Source of the DNA: Bacteroidota bacterium
GTDB lineage: Bacteria > Bacteroidota > Bacteroidia > B-17B0 > Aurantibacillaceae
Length of the DNA stretch: 64,000 nucleotides
Assembly: GCA_021155905.1 (NCBI GenBank)
Contig: JAJNBG010000022.1
Span: forward strand, 1-64,000
Direction of reading: 5' to 3'
Part shown: piece after piece, positions 8,222 through 16,042 of the stretch
Layout of the letters: each line of letters begins with the position of its first letter
How positions within the stretch are numbered: position 1 is the first letter of the stretch
Made by a program: the position numbers and the translations under genes
The notes under the pieces: model-generated
Databases searched by the model: none
Told to the model about the DNA's origin: nothing
Seen by the model: the letters and a program-made list of their open reading frames with translations, nothing else

Positions 8222-9358
8222 TTGTCAAAAGCCCTTTCTATTTTTTTCATTTGCTTTTTCAATCAATTATTTTCTCAGAATAGTTTGATCCATGTTGACG
8301 AGGCAAACAAGGATATTGGCGTTCAGGAAAATATTTACAAAATAAAAGCGGATTATATCATTCAGAATAATCAATCGAAAAATCTTTATTTGCTAAGGGC
8401 TGATGCATTAAAGGGAATGACCATTCATGCCTCAAAGAAAACCATAAAACCAAACGACACGACTTTAATCGTCGTTGAATTCACTCCTCAACAAACAGGC
8501 AAATTCAGTGAAGTTGTGAACCTGGTAACCAGTGCCGATGGCCTTCCGTTTAAACTAACCTTGTCAGGGAACATAAAATCTATTAAAACAGATGATAAAA
8601 CCGCGTGCTTTTATTTCAAAAAACCAAGCAATTCAGGAATTAAAAGCGCGGAACCGATTGTTGTCGTGGAATCTGACAAACCACGCGATGTCTCCAATAA
8701 AATGCCTGACCATACTATCAATACCGAAGTTACAGTACCTGCAACTCCTGCTGAGGAACCAAAAAAAATCAAACAAAAAAATGATAATCTGTTGGATGAG
8801 ACTCTATACAAACCAAATAATATTATTTTTTTAGTGGATGTGTCAAACTCCATGAAAGACACGAGTAAATTGAAAATCATGCAGTATGCGCTGCACGAAC
8901 TTATTGAGGTGTTAAGACCCAGTGACCGCGTCACCTTCATTAGTTATGCCGATTCAGTAAAAGTACTGATAGACGGAGCAACCGGGAGCAATAAAAAAGA
9001 ATTGAATGCCGTGGTAGATAAATTGAAGGCAAAAGGCTTGACCAAAGGAAATAAAGCCATTCTATTCAGCCTCGATGTTGCCGTTAAAAATTATATCCCC
9101 AACGGGAATAACCAGATCATCCTGGCTACAGATGGGAAATTCCGCTTCTATCCGGATGATCAAAAGTTATATAAGACCAAACAAGGGGATAAACTAATCA
9201 GGCTTTCCACCATGGCATTTGGAAATGATAAAGACGCAATGAAAAACCTGAAAGAAATAGCTGAAATCGGTGACGGTAGTTTTATCCATATCAAAAGCAG
9301 GTCAAAAGCGAAAGAACAACTTTTGGAAGAAATCAAAGAAAACAGTTTGATCCATTAA
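8222..9358 (+). CDS. Exported VWA-domain protein with N-terminal ASH/DUF1573-like domain
   Basis: The 378-residue protein starts at TTG (8222) with a signal peptide ending LFSQ. Residues ~25-125 form an Ig-like domain resembling DUF1573/ASH (KKTIKPNDTTLIVVEFTPQ, then EVVNLVTSADGLPFKLTLSG). After a linker, residues ~198-375 form a von Willebrand A domain with the MIDAS motif DVSNSMKD, a downstream TKGNKA threonine region and ILATDGKF. It probably binds protein partners through a metal ion in the periplasm or at the surface. There is no T9SS sorting domain and no lipobox. It is monocistronic. The function is unknown beyond domain content. Confidence 0.82.
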   Translation: MSKALSIFFICFFNQLFSQNSLIHVDEANKDIGVQENIYKIKADYIIQNNQSKNLYLLRADALKGMTIHASKKTIKPNDTTLIVVEFTPQQTGKFSEVVNLVTSADGLPFKLTLSGNIKSIKTDDKTACFYFKKPSNSGIKSAEPIVVVESDKPRDVSNKMPDHTINTEVTVPATPAEEPKKIKQKNDNLLDETLYKPNNIIFLVDVSNSMKDTSKLKIMQYALHELIEVLRPSDRVTFISYADSVKVLIDGATGSNKKELNAVVDKLKAKGLTKGNKAILFSLDVAVKNYIPNGNNQIILATDGKFRFYPDDQKLYKTKQGDKLIRLSTMAFGNDKDAMKNLKEIAEIGDGSFIHIKSRSKAKEQLLEEIKENSLIH

Positions 9359-9433
9359 GGTTATTATTTATTCCAATTTTTGGGTCTTATTTTACCAAAA
9401 ATCAGATTACAGTCATACTTTGATAAAAAAAAT

Positions 9434-9441
9434 TATCTTTG
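9434..9441 (+). promoter_or_regulatory. Putative -7 promoter box (TAnnTTTG) of the 9462 gene
   Basis: TATCTTTG matches the Bacteroidota -7 consensus TAnnTTTG exactly and lies 20 bases before the ATG at 9462. No convincing -33 TTTG at the usual 17-21 base spacing was found. Confidence 0.55.
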
Positions 9442-9461
9442 AATAAATAAAACTTAATCAT

Positions 9462-10517
9462 ATGAAAAAACTCTACTTTATTGGACTTTCGATGTTTGCC
9501 CTTTTTCAATCAAATGCACAAACATCTTATACTTTAACACAGACAAATTCCGAACCTGTAATAGGTGATGCTTATCTGCCAAGGCTTATCGATACAACCA
9601 CTGCTCTCCCTATGAATATCTCCGGAAGCAGTGTCACTTGGAATTTGACAGGTCTTGTCGATTCATTGGCTACTGATAGCAATAAATATATCGACCCGTC
9701 AGCTGATGCAAATTCAGGCAATTATCCCGGAGTAACCATCGTTCAATCTTCCCCAACTAATATTGCTTATTTTAAATCATCAATGAATCAGTATGAATTA
9801 CTGGGAATGGACATTACCTTTAATGGAATGACCGCAAATGTAAATTATAATACAAATTCTGCCCTATTGGCTCAATATCCAATGAGCATGGGATATTCAA
9901 ACACCGATTCGGTAAAGGGTGCTATTACCATATCCACGTTTGCCGGAACTTTTATTGGAACCATTTCCACGACAGCAGACGGTACCGGTACTTTAAATTT
10001 AAACGGCATGTCCAGTTTTTCAAATTGTTTGAGATTAAAAACAGTTCAACACATAGATTTTTCTCTCATGGGTGGTCTCGAAACAGGAACCATGGACCAG
10101 GTGATTTATAATTACTATAGTAGTTTTTCCAAATTTCCCGTTTTAACAGTCAATTATAATCATGTCATGGCAGGTGGCGTTTTTGCCGTTGATGATACCC
10201 TGTTTAATATGAGTACACTATCTTCTGTGGTGATTGGTGTGAAAGAAAATAAATTAAATGATATCATTTTTAAGGCTTATCCAAACCCTGCTAACAACGA
10301 AATTAATCTGTATTTTGTATTAGTTAAGGACGAATCTTATTCATTTGAAGTTATAAACACTCTTGGACAGGTTGTCAAAACGGTTTCTATGCCAAATCTA
10401 CACGCTGGTATGTACAATGAAACAATTAATACCTCTGATTTAAGTTCAGGCGTTTATACCATTAAAGTAAATGGTAAATCGTCTCAGGGAACTGAAAAAC
10501 TGGTTATTCAAAAATAG
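9462..10517 (+). CDS. T9SS type-A sorting-domain protein, otherwise unknown
   Basis: The 351-residue protein has a signal peptide (cleavage near SNAQT) and a C-terminal T9SS type-A domain starting around residue 270: FKAYPNPANNEINLYF, SFEVINTLGQVVKTV, LSSGVYTIKV and a lysine-rich end. The central ~240 residues are threonine/serine/asparagine-rich beta structure with no motif I recognise. It is probably secreted and may be surface-attached. A strong bidirectional terminator follows immediately, and an upstream -7 box makes it a single-gene unit. Confidence 0.85.
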   Translation: MKKLYFIGLSMFALFQSNAQTSYTLTQTNSEPVIGDAYLPRLIDTTTALPMNISGSSVTWNLTGLVDSLATDSNKYIDPSADANSGNYPGVTIVQSSPTNIAYFKSSMNQYELLGMDITFNGMTANVNYNTNSALLAQYPMSMGYSNTDSVKGAITISTFAGTFIGTISTTADGTGTLNLNGMSSFSNCLRLKTVQHIDFSLMGGLETGTMDQVIYNYYSSFSKFPVLTVNYNHVMAGGVFAVDDTLFNMSTLSSVVIGVKENKLNDIIFKAYPNPANNEINLYFVLVKDESYSFEVINTLGQVVKTVSMPNLHAGMYNETINTSDLSSGVYTIKVNGKSSQGTEKLVIQK

Positions 10518-10537
10518 TTTTATATCTTTTAAAAGAA

Positions 10538-10563
10538 AACGCCTTAAAATAATTTAAGGCGTT
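10538..10563. terminator. Bidirectional intrinsic terminator
   Basis: A perfect 11-bp stem AACGCCTTAAA / TTTAAGGCGTT with an ATAA loop is followed by a T run on the plus strand and preceded by an A-rich run, so it can end both the plus-strand cargo gene (stop 10517) and the minus-strand pseudouridine synthase gene (stop 10574). Confidence 0.9.
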
Positions 10564-10573
10564 TTTTTATGAT

Positions 10574-11242
10574 TTAGATTTTGTACTCCCTGAATTCACC
10601 CGGTTTCAAATCGCCTAAATGAATGGTATCAATTCGTACCCGAATTAGCCGGGCCACCAGATAACCCAATGCTTTACACATACGGCGGATTTGCCGGTTT
10701 TTTCCTTCTGTTAAAATGATTCGAAACTCAAAATCTGATATTTTTTCAAGCACGCAGGGTTTGGTTTTGCAAATCATAATATCCACGCCCCTACTCATTT
10801 CAGTAATGAATTCATCGGTGATGGGTTTATTAACCGTCACGATATATTCTTTTTCTTTATCCTTAATCGGACTGGATAAACTTTGAATGTACTTTCCATC
10901 ATTGGACAATAACAATAAACCTTCCGATTCTTTATCCAATCTACCTGCGTAACCAAGGTGCTTTTCAAATTTAAATACGGTCCGTAAATTGTCGGCGATG
11001 GCTTCATTATTAGTTGTTTCAATACCCCTTGGTTTATATAGGGCGATGTAGGTAAAAGGTGTATTGGGTTTTAACAATTTATCATCCAGGTATATTTCCC
11101 AGGTTTCATCAAACTCAATGTTCTCTATAATAACAGAACCATTCACTTTCAGTTTACGGTTCTCAATGGCACGAATAGCTTCCTTGTTTGTGAAGCCTAA
11201 ACTATGTACGAGGTAATATTTAATATTGAGTCTAAAGCTCAC
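10574..11242 (-). CDS. RNA pseudouridine synthase, RsuA/RluB/RluF type
   Basis: The 222-residue protein has an N-terminal S4 domain (LVHSLGFTNKEAIRAIENRKLKVNG) and the catalytic domain with the RsuA-family motif GRLDKESEGLLLLSNDG, whose aspartate is the nucleophile. KPRGIETT and EGKNRQIRRMCKALGY are further family landmarks. It isomerises uridine in rRNA; the KALGYLVARLIRVRID end is most like RluF, but the target site cannot be read from sequence. The reading starts at GTG (11242). It shares the terminator at 10538-10563 with its convergent neighbour. Confidence 0.9.
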   Translation of the reverse strand: MSFRLNIKYYLVHSLGFTNKEAIRAIENRKLKVNGSVIIENIEFDETWEIYLDDKLLKPNTPFTYIALYKPRGIETTNNEAIADNLRTVFKFEKHLGYAGRLDKESEGLLLLSNDGKYIQSLSSPIKDKEKEYIVTVNKPITDEFITEMSRGVDIMICKTKPCVLEKISDFEFRIILTEGKNRQIRRMCKALGYLVARLIRVRIDTIHLGDLKPGEFREYKI

Positions 11243-11318
11243 GTTGCTGGTATTTCCGGCAATGTTATCTTTTTTTCTTTAAACCACACAAAAATTACCC
11301 CAATTCGGCATTATTTCT

Positions 11319-11326
11319 TAAGTTTG
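11319..11326 (+). promoter_or_regulatory. Putative -7 box of the wbp cluster
   Basis: TAAGTTTG matches TAnnTTTG and lies 16 bases before the wbpD ATG at 11343, leaving a leader of roughly 10 bases. No clear -33 element is seen. Confidence 0.5.
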
Positions 11327-11342
11327 TTGGTCTAAATAAACT

Positions 11343-11921
11343 ATGGAAAAAACTTACTTTGCCCATCCTTCAGCGATTATAGATGAAGGATGCCGGATTG
11401 GAAAAGGCACTAAAATATGGCATTTTAGCCATATCATGCCGGACTGTACTTTAGGTGAAAACTGCAATATCGGGCAAAATGTGGTAGTCTCGCCGGGCGT
11501 TGTTCTTGGAAAAAATGTGAAGGTTCAAAACAATGTTTCGATTTATACCGGGGTAATCTGTGATGATGATGTGTTTTTGGGCCCATCCATGGTTTTTACA
11601 AATGTCATTAATCCACGCAGTGCTGTTAATCGCAAATCTGAATATGCCAAAACACACGTTGGCAAAGGAGCCAGTATTGGTGCTAATGCTACCATTGTTT
11701 GTGGACACGACATTGGAGAATATGCATTTATCGGTGCAGGTGCGGTTGTTACCAAAACGATTCCGGCATTTGCTTTGGTGGTCGGAAATCCATCCCGCCA
11801 GATTGGATGGATGAGTGAGTATGGGCACCGTTTGGAATTTGATAGCAATGGGAATGCTTCCTGTCAGGAAAGCAGCCAGACCTACAAATTAGAAAATAAT
11901 GCTGTAAAAAGAATTTCTTAA
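11343..11921 (+). CDS. wbpD: UDP-2-acetamido-3-amino-glucuronate N-acetyltransferase (WbpD/WlbB-like)
   Basis: The 192-residue protein is a left-handed beta-helix acyltransferase with a run of hexapeptide repeats from residue ~15 (GKGTKIWHFSHIMPDCTLG) to ~150. The WHFSHIM and SVYTG-like segments and the VFTNVINPRSAVNRK loop closely resemble WbpD/WlbB, which acetylates the 3-amino group of UDP-GlcNAc3NA. The C-terminal GNPSRQIGWMSEYG is also characteristic. It starts a tight three-gene cluster with wbpB (1-base gap) and wbpA. The aminotransferase WbpE that should make its substrate is not in this window. Confidence 0.88.
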   Translation: MEKTYFAHPSAIIDEGCRIGKGTKIWHFSHIMPDCTLGENCNIGQNVVVSPGVVLGKNVKVQNNVSIYTGVICDDDVFLGPSMVFTNVINPRSAVNRKSEYAKTHVGKGASIGANATIVCGHDIGEYAFIGAGAVVTKTIPAFALVVGNPSRQIGWMSEYGHRLEFDSNGNASCQESSQTYKLENNAVKRIS

Positions 11922-11922
11922 A

Positions 11923-12954
11923 ATGACAAAAATAAAATTCGGAGTATTTGGTCAGGGCCATATTGGAAAACGTCATGCTGAAATGGTTCGTCGGAATCCA
12001 AATTGTGAGTTAGTTGCCATTTGCGATATTGCTCCAAAAGATAAATTAGGCCTCGGCAATCTGCAGGAAAAATTCTACAATTCCGTTGATGATTTATTAA
12101 TAAACCATCCTGAAATTGAGGTTATTAATGTTTGTACCCCTAATGGTTTACATGCAGAACATTCATTAAAAGCTTTGCAGGCCAACAAGCATGTGGTAGT
12201 TGAAAAACCAATGGCCTTAAGCAAGGCTGATTGTGAAAAAATTATCTACAAAGCGCTGGATCAAAGTAAAACTGTTTTCTGCGTGATGCAAAACCGTTAT
12301 TCTCCTCCAAGTGTATGGTTGAAAGAAATGGTGGAAAAGAAAACGATAGGCGACGTATATATGGTTCAGTTAAATTGTTACTGGAACCGTGATGAGCGTT
12401 ACTATAAAGCAGGTGGTTGGAAAGGAACGCAGGATTTAGACGGTGGAACTTTGTTCACACAATTCTCTCATTGGATCGACATCATGTATTGGTTATTTGG
12501 AGATATTAAAGACATTCAGGCAAAATTTGCCGATTTTAATCATCAAAATTCAACGGCTTTTGAAGATAGTGGTTTTGTGAGTTTTAATTTCGTGAATGGC
12601 GGGATGGGAAGTATCAACTACTCTACTGCCGTATGGGATAAAAATCTGGAATCTTCCTTAACCATTGTTGGAAGTAAAGGTAGCATTAAGGTTGGCGGCC
12701 AGTATATGGACCAGGTGGATGTATGTAATATCAAAGACTATACAATGCCTGTTCTAGAAGAAACAAATCCTGCCAATGATTATGGCGCTTATAAAGGCTC
12801 TGCTAATAACCACCATAATGTCATCGAAAATGTTGTTGATACCATTACCGGGAAAACAAAAATTACGACCAATGCTTTAGAAGGATTAAAAGTAGTAGAC
12901 ATTATTGAGCGCATTTACCAATTGCGTCCTGAATCAGTATTAAAAAATAAATAA
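11923..12954 (+). CDS. wbpB: UDP-2-acetamido-2-deoxyglucuronate 3-dehydrogenase (WbpB/WlbA-like, Gfo/Idh/MocA)
   Basis: The 343-residue oxidoreductase has a Rossmann start FGVFGQGHIGKRHAEMV and the Gfo/Idh/MocA signature EKPMALSKADCE, whose lysine is catalytic. CVMQNRYSPPSVWLKE, YWNRDERYYKAGGWKGT and the DGGTLFTQFSHWID helix with its histidine match WbpB/WlbA. The enzyme oxidises C3 of UDP-GlcNAcA, the step before transamination. It lies 1 base after wbpD and 14 bases before wbpA. In Porphyromonas gingivalis, wbpB is needed for the linking sugar on T9SS cargo, which may be relevant given the cargo genes here (inference). Confidence 0.88.
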   Translation: MTKIKFGVFGQGHIGKRHAEMVRRNPNCELVAICDIAPKDKLGLGNLQEKFYNSVDDLLINHPEIEVINVCTPNGLHAEHSLKALQANKHVVVEKPMALSKADCEKIIYKALDQSKTVFCVMQNRYSPPSVWLKEMVEKKTIGDVYMVQLNCYWNRDERYYKAGGWKGTQDLDGGTLFTQFSHWIDIMYWLFGDIKDIQAKFADFNHQNSTAFEDSGFVSFNFVNGGMGSINYSTAVWDKNLESSLTIVGSKGSIKVGGQYMDQVDVCNIKDYTMPVLEETNPANDYGAYKGSANNHHNVIENVVDTITGKTKITTNALEGLKVVDIIERIYQLRPESVLKNK

Positions 12955-12968
12955 GATATTTAAAAATT

Positions 12969-14261
12969 ATGGGAATCTATAAAGACATCATTGACAAGAA
13001 AGCTACAGTAGCGGTTATTGGTTTAGGATATGTTGGTTTACCAATTGCCCTTGCATTTGCAAAAAAAGTAAAAGTTATCGGATTTGACATCAACGCCAAG
13101 CGCGTGGACATGATGAACAGGGGTATTGATCCAAGCAATGAATTGACAAAGAAGGATTTTGCAGGTTCAGACATCACGTTTACTCATAAACTGGAAGATT
13201 TAAAGAAGGCTAAATTCTTTATTATTGCGGTACCTACCCCAATCGATGAACACAATTTACCTGATTTAAAACCATTGATTGGCGCTTCTACCACTGTTGG
13301 CAAAGTGCTTAAAAAAGGAGATTATGTTGTGTATGAATCTACCGTTTATCCAGGTTGTACCGAAGATGATTGCATTCCGATTTTAGAACGTGAATCAAAA
13401 TTAAAATTCGTGAAGGATTTTAAAGTAGGTTACTCACCTGAACGGATCAATCCGGGTGATAAAGAACATACCATCACTAAGATCTTAAAAATTGTGTCAG
13501 GTTGCGATAAAGAAAGTTTAGAGGAAATTGCCAAGACCTATGAAATTATTGTAGAGCCTGGTACACATCGCGCCTCCAGCATTAAAGTAGCCGAGGCAGC
13601 CAAGATCATTGAAAACACTCAGCGTGATGTGAATATTGCTTTAATGAACGAGTTATCGATCATCTTCAACAAAATGAACATTAATACGTATGACGTATTG
13701 GAAGCTGCCGGAACCAAATGGAATTTCCTGAAATTCTTCCCAGGATTAGTGGGTGGACATTGCATTGGTGTAGACCCATATTATTTAACTTATAAAGCTG
13801 AATCCTTAGGGTATCATGCCAGAGTCATTAATAGCGGGCGTTATGTGAATGATAGCATGGGCTTTTATGTAGCAAAAAACTGCGTGAAGAAAATTATTGC
13901 TGCCGGAAAAAACATTTCCAAATCAAAAGTATTGATTATGGGCGCTACATTTAAGGAAGACGTGAGTGATATCCGAAACAGTAAAGTAGCGGATATCGTG
14001 AAAGAACTAAAATCCTTTGGTGTTAAAGTTGAGATTGTTGACCCGCATGCCGATAGTAATGAATTAAAACATGAATATGGTTTTGGTTTAAACAAACTGG
14101 CGAAAGGGTATGACGGCGTTATTGTTGCTGTAAATCATAAAGAATACAAAACACTTGACGAAAAATTCTTTAAATCCATTTTATCTCCAAAAGGTGTAAT
14201 GGTTGATATCAAAGGAATGTATAAGAACAAAATGAAAGGCTTAACTTATTGGAGCCTGTAA
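12969..14261 (+). CDS. wbpA: UDP-N-acetylglucosamine 6-dehydrogenase-type nucleotide-sugar dehydrogenase (WbpA/TviB-like)
   Basis: The 430-residue protein has the NAD-binding start VIGLGYVGLPIALAFA, the VPTPIDEHNLPDL and ESTVYPGCTE loops, KVAEAAKIIENTQRDVNIALMNE, and the catalytic Cys265 in GGHCIGVDPYY. ATFKEDVSDIRNSKV and the C-terminal VDIKGMYK complete the UDP-sugar dehydrogenase family. The INEL/ENTQRD variant is the TviB/WbpA/WbpO branch that oxidises UDP-N-acetylhexosamines at C6. With wbpD and wbpB it supplies the first, second and fourth steps to UDP-GlcNAc(3NAc)A. A hairpin follows 2 bases after the stop. Confidence 0.9.
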   Translation: MGIYKDIIDKKATVAVIGLGYVGLPIALAFAKKVKVIGFDINAKRVDMMNRGIDPSNELTKKDFAGSDITFTHKLEDLKKAKFFIIAVPTPIDEHNLPDLKPLIGASTTVGKVLKKGDYVVYESTVYPGCTEDDCIPILERESKLKFVKDFKVGYSPERINPGDKEHTITKILKIVSGCDKESLEEIAKTYEIIVEPGTHRASSIKVAEAAKIIENTQRDVNIALMNELSIIFNKMNINTYDVLEAAGTKWNFLKFFPGLVGGHCIGVDPYYLTYKAESLGYHARVINSGRYVNDSMGFYVAKNCVKKIIAAGKNISKSKVLIMGATFKEDVSDIRNSKVADIVKELKSFGVKVEIVDPHADSNELKHEYGFGLNKLAKGYDGVIVAVNHKEYKTLDEKFFKSILSPKGVMVDIKGMYKNKMKGLTYWSL

Positions 14262-14262
14262 T

Positions 14263-14317
14263 GTTAGATTTAAGAAGCGAGATTTAAGATTTCAATTCTT
14301 TCTTCTTAAATCTTAAC
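14263..14317. repeat. GATTTAAGA-type inverted repeat / hairpin
   Basis: GTTAGATTTAAGAAG (14263-14277) pairs with CTTCTTAAATCTTAAC (14302-14317) with one bulged base; an extra GATTTAAGA lies in the loop at 14281-14289. It fills the wbpA-queE gap. It may act as a weak terminator or be a copy of an intergenic repeat. Confidence 0.7.
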
Positions 14318-14328
14318 TCTTAAATTAA

Positions 14329-14982
14329 ATGAACTATAAATTAAGCGGGTTAAATCCTGAACAACAGATACAATTGAACGATGGCAAATTATTGCCATTA
14401 ATGGAAGAGTTCTATACCATCCAGGGAGAAGGCTTTAACACCGGAAAAGCAGCTTATTTTATCAGGATCGGTGGATGTGATGTGGGATGCCATTGGTGTG
14501 ATGTGAAAGAAAGCTGGGATGCCAGTTTACACCCATTAACCACGACCGAAACAATTTTAGAACATGTTTTAGAAAGTAAAACACCGGCCGTTGTTGTAAC
14601 CGGCGGAGAACCCCTGATATACAATCTGGTTTATTTAACCGGTCTTTTAAAACAACACCAAATCCAAACCTATATTGAAACATCAGGCGCTTATCCTTTA
14701 AGCGGTTCCTGGGACTGGATCTGTCTGTCGCCAAAAAAAACCATGCTTCCTAAAGAAGAAAATTATAAAGCGGCTCACGAATTAAAAATCATTGTTTTTA
14801 ATAAACATGATTTTATCTGGGCGGAAGAACAGGCTTCAAAAGTTGGCAAAGACTGTTTTTTATATTTACAGCCTGAATGGAGCAAACGAAACGAAATCAC
14901 TACATTGATTGTTGAATATGTAAAGCAGAATCCCCGTTGGATGATATCCCTGCAGACTCATAAATACATTGACATTCCGTAA
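14329..14982 (+). CDS. queE: 7-carboxy-7-deazaguanine synthase
   Basis: The 217-residue radical-SAM enzyme has EEFYTIQGEGFNTGKAAYFIR at the N-terminus and the cluster-binding cysteines C50, C54 and C57 in GGCDVGCHWCD, the CX3CX2C form used by many QueE proteins. VVTGGEPLIYN binds SAM. The short length matches the compact QueE group. It converts 6-carboxytetrahydropterin to 7-carboxy-7-deazaguanine in queuosine synthesis. Other queuosine genes are not in view. It is followed after 10 bases by the 2-hydroxyacid dehydrogenase gene. Confidence 0.93.
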   Translation: MNYKLSGLNPEQQIQLNDGKLLPLMEEFYTIQGEGFNTGKAAYFIRIGGCDVGCHWCDVKESWDASLHPLTTTETILEHVLESKTPAVVVTGGEPLIYNLVYLTGLLKQHQIQTYIETSGAYPLSGSWDWICLSPKKTMLPKEENYKAAHELKIIVFNKHDFIWAEEQASKVGKDCFLYLQPEWSKRNEITTLIVEYVKQNPRWMISLQTHKYIDIP

Positions 14983-14992
14983 TTCCTTTACG

Positions 14993-15943
14993 ATGAAAAA
15001 AATCCTTTGCATAGACTCAAACCATGATGTACTTCATGAAATGCTTATGCAATCAGGTTTTGAATGTGATCTCTTTTGGAATAAAACGAAAGAAGAATTA
15101 GTCCAATTGATTCCTTCTTATGACGGCATCGTGATTCGTAGTAAATTTAAAATTACCAAAGACATTCTTGATTCCGCACCAAAATTAAAGGTCATTGGAC
15201 GTGTCGGTGCGGGCATGGAAAACATAGATGTAGAATATGCTAACAGCAAAGGAATTGTTTGCGTGAGCGCACCGGAGGGAAACCGGGATGCTGTTGGCGA
15301 ACAGGCCCTTGGCATGCTGTTAATGCTTTTAAATAATTTGAAACGGGCAGATCAGGAAGTAAGAAACGGAATCTGGAAACGTGCCGAAAACAGAGGTCAT
15401 GAGATCAGTGGAAAAACAATTGGAATTATAGGTTACGGGAACATGGGTTCAGCTTTTGCAAAAAAACTGATGGGTTTTGATTGTACCATTCTGGTTCACG
15501 ATAAATATAAAACCAATCTCAGCAATAATTACCTAACAGAATCAACCCTGGAGAGAATATTCCTGGAAGCAGATATTGTCAGTATCCATCTTCCTTTAAA
15601 CGCTGAAACCAATTATTACATCAATGACGAGTTTATCTCTTCGTTCAAAAAGAATATCTATATTATCAACACAGCTCGAGGCAAATGCCTGAATACGTCT
15701 GACCTGGTGAAACACATGAGAAGCGGAAAAGTTATTGGAGCTTGCCTCGACGTATTGGAATACGAGTCCGTTTCCTTTGAAAACCTGGACACTTCCACCC
15801 TACCCGAGCCTATGCAATACCTGCTAAAAAGTGAACAGGTGATTTTAACTCCACACATTGCCGGCTGGACACATGAATCCAACTACAAAATGAGTAAGGT
15901 TATCGCGGAAAAAATGATTCAAACTCTAAATCAAAACGTCTAG
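14993..15943 (+). CDS. D-2-hydroxyacid dehydrogenase (3-phosphoglycerate dehydrogenase-like)
   Basis: I place the start at the ATG at 14993 (MKKILCIDSNHD), just after the queE stop, giving 316 residues. The NAD fold is clear: GKTIGIIGYGNMGSAFAKKL with GxGxxG, INTARGKCLNT with the arginine, the GACLDVLEYES region and the catalytic histidine in TPHIAGWTHES. IRSKFKITKDILDSAPKLKVIGR and VGAGMENID are typical of SerA/GyaR relatives. There is no ACT domain, so it is the short, non-regulated form. SerA activity (serine synthesis) is the best guess, but glyoxylate or hydroxypyruvate reduction cannot be excluded. Confidence 0.85.
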   Translation: MKKILCIDSNHDVLHEMLMQSGFECDLFWNKTKEELVQLIPSYDGIVIRSKFKITKDILDSAPKLKVIGRVGAGMENIDVEYANSKGIVCVSAPEGNRDAVGEQALGMLLMLLNNLKRADQEVRNGIWKRAENRGHEISGKTIGIIGYGNMGSAFAKKLMGFDCTILVHDKYKTNLSNNYLTESTLERIFLEADIVSIHLPLNAETNYYINDEFISSFKKNIYIINTARGKCLNTSDLVKHMRSGKVIGACLDVLEYESVSFENLDTSTLPEPMQYLLKSEQVILTPHIAGWTHESNYKMSKVIAEKMIQTLNQNV

Positions 15944-15973
15944 GGTATGCTCTCATATTTTTTAGTACTAAAA

Positions 15974-16028
15974 CCCTGAATCGAGTTCAGGGTGACATTA
16001 GAATGCCAATTCGAGCGAAGTCGAGAAC
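15974..16028. repeat. Two intergenic palindromic repeats (CCCTGAA hairpin and repeat copy 4)
   Basis: CCCTGAATCGAGTTCAGGG (15974-15992) forms a 7-bp stem with a TCGAG loop. It resembles, in opposite orientation, the GCTGAACTTGATTCAACATC unit at 35114-35133. TTCGAGCGAAGTCGAGAAC at 16010-16028 is an exact reverse-orientation copy of the dispersed unit at 624. Both lie between two convergent genes. Confidence 0.75.
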
Positions 16029-16042
16029 ATTTCTGGAAATAA

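Noticed and set aside
15960-16030. Possible intrinsic terminator after the 2-hydroxyacid dehydrogenase gene
   Set aside because: The CCCTGAA hairpin is followed by no T tract and belongs to a dispersed repeat family; recorded as repeat instead.
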